From the NCBI GenBank assembly GCA_038209775.1, contig JBBQXK010000003.1, positions 62,001-126,000 of the forward strand: a stretch of DNA of 64,000 nt, read 5' to 3'. The notes under the pieces were generated by a model. The model was not told the DNA's origin. It did no database searches and worked only from the letters and a program-made list of their open reading frames with translations. Source of the DNA: JBBQXK01 sp038209775 (GTDB taxonomy: Bacteria > Pseudomonadota > Alphaproteobacteria > Rhodobacterales > Rhodobacteraceae). The position numbers were made by a program, and so were the translations under genes. Shown here in pieces: positions 36,059 to 43,750 of the stretch (position 1 is the first letter of the stretch; every line of letters starts with the position of its first letter).

Positions 36059-37084
36059 ATGAAGGCGCTGGTGAAGGCGAAACCCGAGGTTGGCCTGTGG
36101 ATGGAGGACCGCCCGGTGCCGGACATCGGCCCCGAGGATGTGCTGATAAAGGTGCGCAAGACCGGAATTTGCGGCACCGATATCCACATTTGGAACTGGG
36201 ACGAATGGGCGCAGCGCACGGTGCCGGTGCCGCTGGTCACGGGCCACGAATTTGCGGGCGAGATTGTCGCCAAGGGCGCGCTGGTCGAGGGGCTGGAGAT
36301 CGGCCAGAGGTGCAGCGGCGAGGGGCATCTGATTGGCAAGCTGTCGCGTCAAAGCCGGGCCGGGCGGTTCCACCTTGACCCCGCGACGCGGGGGATCGGG
36401 GTGAATGAGCCGGGTGCGTTTGCCGAGTACCTGCGTCTGCCCGCGTTCAACGTGGTGCCGCTGCCGGATGCCATCGACGATGAGATCGGGGCGATTCTGG
36501 ACCCGCTGGGCAATGCCGTGCATACCGCGCTGTCGTTCGATCTGGTGGGCGAGGATGTGCTGATCACAGGTGCCGGTCCCATCGGCATCATGGCGGCGGC
36601 GGTGGCGCGGCATGTGGGGGCGCGGCATGTGGTGATCACGGACGTGAACCCCGCAAGGCTGGCGCTGGCCGCAGAGGTGGCCGATGTGACGCCGGTGAAT
36701 GTGGCGGTTGAGGACTTGCGCGAGGTGCAGGCGCGGCTGCGCATGGCGCAGGGGTTCGACGTGGGGATGGAGATGTCGGGCAATCAGGCGGCGCTGGACC
36801 AGATGGTGGATGCGCTGGTGATGGGCGGGCGGATCGCGATGCTGGGCATCCCGCCGGGCAAGTCGCCGGTCGACTGGAGCCGGATCGTGTTCAAGGCCAT
36901 CACCATCAAGGGCGTCTATGGCCGCGAGATCTTCGAGACATGGTACAAGATGATCGCGATGCTGGAGAACGGGCTGGATGTGCGCAAGGTCATCACCCAC
37001 CGGATGGGGGTGGATGCGTTCGAGGCGGGGTTTGCGGCGATGCGGTCGGGGTTATCGGGGAAGGTTGTGCTGGACTGGACGTAG
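36059..37084 (+). CDS. tdh: L-threonine 3-dehydrogenase
   Basis: A 341-residue medium-chain dehydrogenase that oxidises threonine with NAD to 2-amino-3-ketobutyrate, the substrate of Kbl. Catalytic zinc ligands Cys38, His63 and Glu64 fall at the same numbers as in E. coli Tdh. The structural zinc site is absent: positions 93, 96, 99 and 107, all cysteine in E. coli, are Gly, Ser, Ser and Asp. The surrounding residues (SGEGHLIGK, GRFHLD, GIGVNEPG) align without gaps. From memory this loss is shared by related alphaproteobacterial enzymes, so it is unlikely to mean inactivity. GAGPIGIMAAAVARHVGA is the NAD-binding loop. Confidence 0.93.
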   Translation: MKALVKAKPEVGLWMEDRPVPDIGPEDVLIKVRKTGICGTDIHIWNWDEWAQRTVPVPLVTGHEFAGEIVAKGALVEGLEIGQRCSGEGHLIGKLSRQSRAGRFHLDPATRGIGVNEPGAFAEYLRLPAFNVVPLPDAIDDEIGAILDPLGNAVHTALSFDLVGEDVLITGAGPIGIMAAAVARHVGARHVVITDVNPARLALAAEVADVTPVNVAVEDLREVQARLRMAQGFDVGMEMSGNQAALDQMVDALVMGGRIAMLGIPPGKSPVDWSRIVFKAITIKGVYGREIFETWYKMIAMLENGLDVRKVITHRMGVDAFEAGFAAMRSGLSGKVVLDWT

Positions 37085-37170
37085 TATCGGGGCTCTGCCC
37101 GTCGCCCATCGGTCCTCGAACCGATGGCGGACACGATGGGCGACCCCGGGATACTTAGGCAAAGAAGAAG
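37085..37170 (+). repeat. Dispersed palindromic repeat, copy D
   Basis: An 11-base perfect inverted repeat (37101-37111 with 37134-37144) encloses a second one (CCATCGGT at 37106-37113 with ACCGATGG at 37120-37127), so two alternative hairpins are possible. The box CCCCGGGATACTTAGGCAAA and GAAGAAG follow (37144-37170). It sits between the convergent tdh and DUF2256 genes and may serve as terminator for both. Confidence 0.65.
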
Positions 37171-37180
37171 TCAGCGGGGG

Positions 37181-37327
37181 TCAGGGTTTGCGTGTGTCGC
37201 GGCAGCGGTCGGAGCAATATTTGACCTGATCCCAGACCTTTTCCCATTTCTTGCGCCAGGTAAACGGCTTGCCGCAGGTGGCGCAGGTTTTGACCGGCAG
37301 GTTTTCCTTTTTCACGCCGCGTGGCAT
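37181..37327 (-). CDS. DUF2256 zinc-ribbon-like small protein
   Basis: A 48-residue basic protein with two cysteine pairs, CATCGKPF and YCSDRC, around the aromatic WRKKWEKVWDQVKYC. This is the DUF2256 pattern, and the cysteines probably hold a zinc ion. Its ATG overlaps the stop of the photolyase gene by one base (TGATG). DUF2256 genes are commonly found beside photolyase/cryptochrome genes, and sometimes fused to them, which suggests a helper role in the same process; the function is not known. Confidence 0.85.
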   Translation of the reverse strand: MPRGVKKENLPVKTCATCGKPFTWRKKWEKVWDQVKYCSDRCRDTRKP

Positions 37328-38829
37328 CACAGGTCCAGCGTCAGTTGGGCTGTGGGTGATTTGCGCGCGCGGGGCGCGCGGTCGTTGACGAAACGGCTGT
37401 CGGCGCGGCTGGCGTGGCGTTTGACGATGATGGCGGCCTTTGCCGCATGGTCGGGCGCGCGGCGCAGTGACCACAGGCGGTCACGCGCCAGACGCGCAGC
37501 GGCGGTGGGGTCGACGATGGGGTCGGGATAGGGCAGGGCGCGGCCTTCGGTGCTGGTCCAGGGGGTATGGATCGCGTGGTCGGACAGGGGGGCCAGTTCG
37601 GGCACCCAGCGGCGGATGAAGGCGCCGGTGGGATCATGGTCCTGCCCCTGTTTCACCGGGTTGTAGATGCGGATGGTGTTGATCCCCGTGGTGCCCGACT
37701 GCATCTGCATCTGCGGCCAGTGGATGCCCGGTTCATAATCGGTGAACCGGCGCGCCAGCACCGCCCCCGTGCCGCGCCAGTCAAGCCACAGGTGTGCAGA
37801 TGCCACGCTGACCAGCATTGCGCGCATCCGGAAGTTGATCCAGCCGGTGGCCACCAGATAGCGCATGCAGGCATCGACAAAGGGCATGCCGGTTTCGCCC
37901 GCTGACCATGCCGCCAAAAGCGTGGCGTCGGGGGTGCGGGGGCGCAGCACCTCGGTCGCGGGGTGGAGGCAGCGGCGTTCGATGGACGGCTGGTCTTCCA
38001 GTTTCTGCATGAAGTGGTCGCGCCAGGCGAGGCGCGACTGAAACGACGACAGGCTGCCACCCCAGCCACCGCCGGGCCTGTCGGCCTGCCGTGCGGCCGT
38101 GGCCTGTGCCACCTCGCGCGATGAAAGCGTGCCGAGGGCGAGGTGCGGCGACAGCCGGGAACATGACCGCTCGGCGGTGAGGGGGGAGGACATGGCGCGC
38201 CGGTAAGGCTCGGCACGGGTGGCGAGGAAGCTGCCCAGCACGATCAGCCCCTGCGCGCGGCCCCCGGTCTGGCGGTGGGGGCAGCGATCTTCGGGCAGGC
38301 GGAGGGCGCGGGCGCTGGGGATGGTGCCAGGCTCGACCCCCCGGATGGGGACAAGGGTGGCGGGCGGGGGCAGGGCTGGCCCCGCCATGTAGCCGTCGCG
38401 CAGCCGTGCCCAACCGTCGCGCGACGGCAGGCGGCGGATGACGCCGGATTGCGGCACCTCCTGCCAGTCGATCCCCTGCGCCCTTGCCCAGGCCGCCACC
38501 CGGATATCGCGGGCATAGGTCCACAGGTTGCCGGTTTCCTCATGGCTGAGGATACGTGTGATCCCATGCTGGCGGGTCAGGCGGGCCAGCACGTCAACCG
38601 CATCGCCGGTGCGCAGGATCAGGGGCGCACCGATGGCGGCAAGCTGGTCGCGCAAGTCGGACAGGCTTTCGGCGGTGAAGGCCCACTGGCGGGCCGAGGC
38701 GTCGGGTTGCTGCCACAGGTCAGGCTCGGTGATGTACAATGGCAGGACCGGCCCCGTTTCCGCCGCGCGGGTCAGGGCGGGGTGGTCGGCAATGCGCAGG
38801 TCGCGCTTGAACCAGACGAGAACATTCAT
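37327..38829 (-). CDS. Cryptochrome/photolyase-family flavoprotein
   Basis: A 500-residue protein starting NVLVWFKRDLRIADHPALTR, the N-terminal alpha/beta antenna domain of photolyases. The FAD-binding helical domain follows, with SFQSRLAWRDHFMQKLED, CMRYLVATGWINFRMRAMLV and TDYEPGIHWPQMQMQSG. Members either repair UV-induced pyrimidine dimers with blue light or act as light sensors; the sequence alone does not decide. It is not the iron-sulfur bacterial cryptochrome type, whose start differs. The DUF2256 gene overlaps its end. dsbB lies 54 bases upstream on the same strand. Confidence 0.88.
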   Translation of the reverse strand: MNVLVWFKRDLRIADHPALTRAAETGPVLPLYITEPDLWQQPDASARQWAFTAESLSDLRDQLAAIGAPLILRTGDAVDVLARLTRQHGITRILSHEETGNLWTYARDIRVAAWARAQGIDWQEVPQSGVIRRLPSRDGWARLRDGYMAGPALPPPATLVPIRGVEPGTIPSARALRLPEDRCPHRQTGGRAQGLIVLGSFLATRAEPYRRAMSSPLTAERSCSRLSPHLALGTLSSREVAQATAARQADRPGGGWGGSLSSFQSRLAWRDHFMQKLEDQPSIERRCLHPATEVLRPRTPDATLLAAWSAGETGMPFVDACMRYLVATGWINFRMRAMLVSVASAHLWLDWRGTGAVLARRFTDYEPGIHWPQMQMQSGTTGINTIRIYNPVKQGQDHDPTGAFIRRWVPELAPLSDHAIHTPWTSTEGRALPYPDPIVDPTAAARLARDRLWSLRRAPDHAAKAAIIVKRHASRADSRFVNDRAPRARKSPTAQLTLDL

Positions 38830-38883
38830 GGAACAAAGAGATAGGGCGCAGGCCGGGATTCGGAAAGGGCCGATCTGCGCGGT

Positions 38884-39345
38884 CTATGATTTCCGTGCGG
38901 CCAGCAGCCAGACGGCGGCAAGACCCAGCGAGATGACCATGTTCCAGGCGGCCATCGACAGGCCGGCCAGCGACCACGCAATCTGGTCGCAGCGCACCGG
39001 CGGGGCCACGTTGGCGGCGGGGTTCAGAAGGTCGTCAACGCTGATCCCCGCGATCGAGCCGCCCGAGCAGGACGCCAACCCCTCCCACCAGCCCTGTTCG
39101 ACGCCGGCGTGAAAGCCGCCGATGGCAGCGGTGGCAAGGGCGGCAAGTGCGCCGATCAGGGGCAACGTCCGGCCCGGAAGGGCAAAGGCCGCAAGGCCGA
39201 TCATGACGGCTGCCGCATGTGGCCAGCGTTGCCACAGGCACAGGGTGCAGGGTGCGAGGCCGCCGATGTACTGGAACGCGAAGGCCCCCAGCAGCAGCGC
39301 CAGCGATCCGCCGGCGGCGATCAGCACTAGGGATAGGCGTGTCAT
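38884..39345 (-). CDS. dsbB: Disulfide bond formation protein B
   Basis: A 153-residue inner-membrane protein with four helices that passes electrons from DsbA to quinones. The first periplasmic cysteine pair is in APCTLCLWQRWPH; the second pair is Cys in LASCSGG and Cys in VRCDQIAW. This is the four-cysteine set of the family. Start candidates lie at 39345, 39363 and 39375; the shortest, MTRLSLVLIAAGG, begins directly at the first helix and is used. No dsbA is in the window. It may share a promoter with the downstream photolyase gene. Confidence 0.9.
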   Translation of the reverse strand: MTRLSLVLIAAGGSLALLLGAFAFQYIGGLAPCTLCLWQRWPHAAAVMIGLAAFALPGRTLPLIGALAALATAAIGGFHAGVEQGWWEGLASCSGGSIAGISVDDLLNPAANVAPPVRCDQIAWSLAGLSMAAWNMVISLGLAAVWLLAARKS

Positions 39346-39474
39346 CGCTTGCGGCCCCGTCATTCCACGCGTCATGCATCATCTGGGCGGAGCCGGGTCA
39401 AGCCCCCGTGCGTTCACACCCTTGAGCGTGGGTGATGGCACCTGTAGCGTCAGGGCAACGGTGGGGGATGATCG

Positions 39475-40329
39475 ATGGAATGGAAGGGGCGCAAGGGCAG
39501 CCAGAATTTCGAGGACCGCAGTGCGCGGTCCCGGGCCAGTGGCGCGCGTGCGGGCGGGATCGGTGGCGTGGGGCTGATCGCGGTCCTGCTGATCGGCTGG
39601 GCCCTTGGGGTTGACGTGACGCCGCTGTTGCAGGGGCAGGGCGGTGCCCCGGCGGGAAGCAGCGCGCCGGTGACCGAGGCGCAGCGCGAACGGGCGACGT
39701 TCACATCGGTCACGCTGGAGTACACCGAAACCATCTGGACCGAAGTGTTCCGCGAACAGACCGATGGCGCATACCAGCCCGTCCGGCTGGTCTGGTTCCG
39801 CGAGGCCGAGCCTACGGATTGCGGCACTGCCGGTGCGGCGTCGGGGCCGTTCTACTGTCCGGTGGATGGCACGATCTATGTCGAAGCGGATTTCTTCGTG
39901 ACGCTTGAGCGTCAGCTTGGTGCGGGGGGCGATTTCGCGGCGGCCTATGTGGTGGCGCATGAAGTGGCGCATCATGTGCAGGATGCCCTGGGCATTCTGG
40001 GCAAGGTGAACGCGCGGCGTGCGCAGGTGTCGGAGGCGGAAAGCAACGCGTTGTCGGTGCGGATCGAGTTGCAGGCCGACTGCTATTCCGGGATCTGGGC
40101 ACGGCTGGCCGAGAAACGGCTGGGCGTGGTCGAGCCCGGCGATTTCGAGGAGGCGCTGAATGCCGCGCACAGCATCGGCGATGATGTGCTGCAGCGCAGT
40201 GCCGGGCAGCAACCGTCGCCGCACAGCTATACCCATGGCACGGCCGAACAGCGGGGCCGCTGGTTCCAGACCGGCTACCGGACCGGCAAGCTGACCTCTT
40301 GTGATACCATCACGGCCGAACGGCTGTGA
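39475..40329 (+). CDS. Neutral zinc metallopeptidase (YpfJ/KPN_02809 family)
   Basis: A 284-residue protein with one N-terminal membrane helix (about 27-45, GIGGVGLIAVLLIGWALG) and a periplasmic metallopeptidase domain. The zinc motif HEVAHH is at 162-167, with ELQADCYSGIWA further on as the third-ligand region. Two cysteines (TDCGTAG and FYCPVDG) may form a disulfide. The first residues MEWKGRKGSQNFEDRS are the family opening. Substrates are unknown. The gene stands alone before tRNA-Leu, behind a GTGGGGGA ribosome site. Confidence 0.88.
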   Translation: MEWKGRKGSQNFEDRSARSRASGARAGGIGGVGLIAVLLIGWALGVDVTPLLQGQGGAPAGSSAPVTEAQRERATFTSVTLEYTETIWTEVFREQTDGAYQPVRLVWFREAEPTDCGTAGAASGPFYCPVDGTIYVEADFFVTLERQLGAGGDFAAAYVVAHEVAHHVQDALGILGKVNARRAQVSEAESNALSVRIELQADCYSGIWARLAEKRLGVVEPGDFEEALNAAHSIGDDVLQRSAGQQPSPHSYTHGTAEQRGRWFQTGYRTGKLTSCDTITAERL

Positions 40330-40370
40330 TTGACGCCCCCGCCGGCAGCGGCTAAGTCGGCGGTCAGGTG

Positions 40371-40454
40371 GCCCGAGTGGTGGAATGGTAGACGCAGAGG
40401 ACTCAAAATCCTCCGCCGCAAGGCTTGTCGGTTCGAGTCCGACCTCGGGCACCA
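40371..40454 (+). tRNA. tRNA-Leu (anticodon CAA)
   Basis: An 84-base class II tRNA. The acceptor GCCCGAG (40371-40377) pairs with CTCGGGC (40444-40450), followed by discriminator A and encoded CCA. The anticodon stem GAGGA/TCCTC holds loop CTCAAAA, giving CAA. A long variable arm (CGCCGCAAGGCTTG region) and the TTCGAGTC loop are present. Confidence 0.95.
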
Positions 40455-41193
40455 CCCCTTTCCGAATCGTTCGCATGATCGTGGCAGGGCTGTGGCCTTG
40501 ATTCGGCAGCATTAACCAAGACTGTCGTCGTCACGGGGGCTAATCCGGCGTTCCTGCCCGATTGATGCGCGGTTGTGGACGGCCAGATGGCTGACTGTGG
40601 CGAAAGGCCGGCGAAATCTGTCGTATGGTAAACGGGGCGGTTCCGGGGGTCGATTGTTTTCGATTTCGCGATAATGACCGGATGCGGCAGGGCAGACGTC
40701 CGCGCGTTTCGCTTGTAACGCTGCGTCAAGTCGTCGGCGGCTGTTTCCGGTTTGCGCATGAATGTCGCCCGGAGCGTGCACTGGACCGTCCGGGGTCGCC
40801 CTCGTGTAATCAAGGTTAAGGCATCCTTGCCGGAATGCCGACACTTTTCCCCCTTTGCGGAAGGCTTAACGAAAGGTAATCAGATTGCAGTCCTGCTGGG
40901 TAAGGACAAAGGCCGTGGGGGCGGTCGACCGGAGCGTGATGCGCTGACAAGGCGTGTCGAAGCGAAGGGTGCTGCTGTGTGGTAACCGATCCGGCCTTTG
41001 CAGGGCGGACGACCTGTTTCTGCGACCTTTCGCAGGGCCCAGCATACACCTTCCTTCCTGTCGAGGGTCTTTCACGGCTGCGCGACCCGTCTGACTGGGT
41101 CCTGTAGCCAGATGCGGCGAACCTGTGTTCGACGCGGAAGATGGGTTTTCCGGAGCTGGGCGTTCCAGTCTCCGCTGCGTGAGGAAGAAAAAG
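40455..41193. other. Long gene-free region before the Hint/RTX genes
   Basis: 739 bases without a supportable gene; short open frames in it have no recognisable product or ribosome site. It is visibly less GC-rich than its surroundings in places (for example near 40500-40700). Small hairpins occur, such as CTGCGA-CCTT-TCGCAG at 41020-41035 and CGGAA...TTCCG near 41138. It must contain the promoter of the first Hint/RTX gene and may hold a long leader. The GAGGAAG ribosome site lies at its end (41181-41187). Confidence 0.6.
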
Positions 41194-43512
41194 ATGCCGG
41201 TGATTGCTCTCTATAACTTCAATGATGCGGGTCCTGTGGCCGCTGACAGCGCACTTGGCAACGGGGCGCAGGACGGCTCCAACACTGACGGCGCGGCAGG
41301 GGTTGACGGGCGTCTGGTGCTGGACGGCGTGAACGACAAGTTCAAGGTCGACAGCGAGGTGTTCCAGCTTGACCGGGGCACGCTGGAAATCCAGTTCGCG
41401 GTGACCGGACTGAAGGATGATCCGCAGACCGTGGTATCGCGTGACAGCGTCGGCCAGACCGAGGGCGGTTACCGCGTCGAGGTTCTGGGCGACGGGTCGG
41501 TTTCGATCACCCACGAGACGGCAACCGGTGAGACCACCTATTCGACCGGCCCGGGGTTCCTGGCGGCCGGCGACGAGGTGAACGTCAGCTATTCCTGGGA
41601 CGTGACCGAGGGCGGTCGCGTGGTGATCGAGAACCAGACCGCTGGCACCACCTATGACGCCGCCACGCCCGAGGGGCTGACGATGGACATGGGCGACATC
41701 AACCAGAAATGGATGGTGGGCGCGGGCCAGTCGGCATCGGACCCCTTCCTGTTGAACAACCTCGACAACTATCTTGAGGGCTCGGTCGAGTATTTCCAGA
41801 TTTCGGACACGGTTGACAACGTCGACCCCGATCCGGTGCGTGATGGCATCGTCGAGGGCACCGGCGGTGATGATCTGATCGACGTGGAGTATGCAGGTGA
41901 CCCGGACGGCGATTTCGTCGACAACGACGATGCGCTCATCCCTGGCGACGGCCCGAACGACGACCGTATCTTTGCCTATGGCGGCAATGACACGGTCATT
42001 GCCGGACCGGGCGACGACACCGTGTTTGGCGGGCAGGGCGACGACAGCGTGACCGGCGGCGACGGCGACGATTCGATCCGCGGTGGCCGTGGCGACGACA
42101 CGCTGTTCGGCGATGACGGCAATGACACGGTGAACGGCGACGCCGGTGATGACCTGATCGACACCCAGGGCGGTGGCCCGGTGCCGTTGCCCGACCGTGG
42201 CTATCCGGGGCTGTACCCGGCGGACACCGACCCGAACAATGATCTTGACCTGGTTCGTGGCGGCGCGGGCAACGACACGATCCGCACCGGCGACGACAAC
42301 GACACGATCTTTGGTGGCCGTGACGATGACGACATCGACGGCGGGTTCGACGACGACCAGATCTTTGGCGGCTTCGGCAACGATACCATCGTGGGTGCCG
42401 AAGGGTCCGACTTCATTCAGGGCCGTCAGGGCGATGACCTGATCTATGGCGGCTATGGCCCGGATGTGCCGGACAGCGTGAACATTGCCGACGACGAGGG
42501 CGATGCGCGTCCCGACAATGGCCGTGACGAGATCTATGGCGGCTTTGGCAACGACACTATCTATGGCATGGACGATGACGACACCATCTATGGCGGTGCC
42601 GACAACGACCTGATCGACGCCAACATCGACGACGATCTGGTCTATGGCGGTCGTGGCAACGACACCGTCACCGGCGGTGAAGGTGAGGATACGCTGTTCG
42701 GCGGGGCCGACCGCGATGTGTTCACCGTGGGCCTTGGTGAGGGCAACGGCGACTTCATCGATGGCAACGAAGGCGGCGATGATTTCGACACGCTGGACCT
42801 GTCGGGTTCAGGCCCGCTGCGGATCGACTATCAGAGCAACCCGGAAAACGGCACTGTTACCTTCCTGGACGATGACGGCAACGAGACGGGCACGCTGGAA
42901 TTCCGCAACATCGAGAACGTCATCCCCTGCTTTACCCCCGGCACGCTGATTGCGACGCCGAAGGGTGAGGTTCCGGTGGAAAGCCTGCGCGCCGGTGACC
43001 AGATCATCACCCGCGACAACGGCATCCAGCAAATCCGCTGGACCGGGGCCAAGCATCTGGACTGGGCGGCGCTGTCGGCCAACCCGCATCTGAAGCCGAT
43101 CCTGATCCGTCAGGGTTCGCTGGGCAACGGTCTGCCCGAGCGGGATATGATGGTCAGTCCGAACCACCGGATGCTGGTCGCGAATGACCGCACGGCGCTG
43201 TACTTTGCCGAGCATGAGGTTCTGGTTGCGGCCAAGCATCTGACCGGGGCCAAGGGTGTGCAGGCCATCGACTCGATGGGTACCAGCTATCTGCACTTCA
43301 TGTTCGACCGGCACGAGGTGGTGCTGGCCAATGGCGCATGGACCGAAAGCTTCCAGCCGGGCGACCTGACGCTGAAGGGCATGGGCAACGCACAGCGCGC
43401 CGAAATCTTCGAGCTGTTCCCCGAACTGCGCGAAGAGGCCGGGGTCGAAGGCTATGCCGCCGCACGCCGCACGCTGAAGCGGCACGAGGCAAGCCTGCTG
43501 ACGGTGCGCTGA
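41194..43512 (+). CDS. RTX protein with N-terminal ConA-like and C-terminal Hint domain (772 aa)
   Basis: Order: a lectin/LamG-like beta domain (about 1-210, VIALYNFNDAGPVAADSALG), a module starting IVEGTGGDDLID at 219, a block of RTX calcium-binding repeats (GGxGxDxxx, about 260-540), a spacer (LDLSGSGPLRIDY...ENVIP) and a Hint domain from Cys579. The Hint domain opens CFTPGTLIATPKGEVPVESL and holds VSPNHRMLV and FDRHEVVLANGAWTESF; about 50 further residues end in TLKRHEASLL. RTX proteins without a signal peptide normally leave by type I secretion; no transporter genes are near. Hint domains are related to inteins and can cleave or splice. The ATG at 41194 follows GAGGAAG. Confidence 0.9.
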   Translation: MPVIALYNFNDAGPVAADSALGNGAQDGSNTDGAAGVDGRLVLDGVNDKFKVDSEVFQLDRGTLEIQFAVTGLKDDPQTVVSRDSVGQTEGGYRVEVLGDGSVSITHETATGETTYSTGPGFLAAGDEVNVSYSWDVTEGGRVVIENQTAGTTYDAATPEGLTMDMGDINQKWMVGAGQSASDPFLLNNLDNYLEGSVEYFQISDTVDNVDPDPVRDGIVEGTGGDDLIDVEYAGDPDGDFVDNDDALIPGDGPNDDRIFAYGGNDTVIAGPGDDTVFGGQGDDSVTGGDGDDSIRGGRGDDTLFGDDGNDTVNGDAGDDLIDTQGGGPVPLPDRGYPGLYPADTDPNNDLDLVRGGAGNDTIRTGDDNDTIFGGRDDDDIDGGFDDDQIFGGFGNDTIVGAEGSDFIQGRQGDDLIYGGYGPDVPDSVNIADDEGDARPDNGRDEIYGGFGNDTIYGMDDDDTIYGGADNDLIDANIDDDLVYGGRGNDTVTGGEGEDTLFGGADRDVFTVGLGEGNGDFIDGNEGGDDFDTLDLSGSGPLRIDYQSNPENGTVTFLDDDGNETGTLEFRNIENVIPCFTPGTLIATPKGEVPVESLRAGDQIITRDNGIQQIRWTGAKHLDWAALSANPHLKPILIRQGSLGNGLPERDMMVSPNHRMLVANDRTALYFAEHEVLVAAKHLTGAKGVQAIDSMGTSYLHFMFDRHEVVLANGAWTESFQPGDLTLKGMGNAQRAEIFELFPELREEAGVEGYAAARRTLKRHEASLLTVR

Positions 43513-43556
43513 CAAGAGTTATGCAGCGCTGCCGCTGATTTCAGGGGCAGCAGGAC

Positions 43557-43582
43557 ACGGGGGCCAGTTGGCCCCCGTTTTC
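43557..43582 (+). terminator. Strong intrinsic terminator after the first Hint/RTX gene
   Basis: A 9-base perfect stem, ACGGGGGCC (43557-43565) with GGCCCCCGT (43570-43578), loop AGTT, followed by TTTT. It makes the two Hint/RTX genes separate transcripts. A weaker hairpin with the same loop context (GGGCC-CAGTT-GGCCC, 43709-43723) lies just before the next gene. Confidence 0.85.
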
Positions 43583-43750
43583 CGTTTGGCCGGGGCGCGC
43601 GTCGCATCTGACCTGTCGCAATTGCCTTGAATTCTCCGCATTCGAGGTGGCCTCAGCCACCCCCTGCACACAAACTTGCCGGGATTTACGGTTAACCCTT
43701 ACGTGAACGGGCCCAGTTGGCCCCTGTACATGTAAAAGGGGTGCCATCGC

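Noticed and set aside
36059..37084. tdh as a decayed gene because of missing cysteines
   Set aside because: Catalytic ligands, NAD-binding loop, length and surrounding alignment are intact; only the structural zinc site is gone.
40371..41193. Integrated mobile element at tRNA-Leu
   Set aside because: No integrase, transposase or direct repeat of the tRNA end was seen between the tRNA and the RTX genes; kept only as a question for comparison with relatives.
41982..42700. CRISPR-like array
   Set aside because: The regular spacing reflects RTX nonapeptide codons (27 bases) inside an intact reading frame, without constant repeats and unique spacers.
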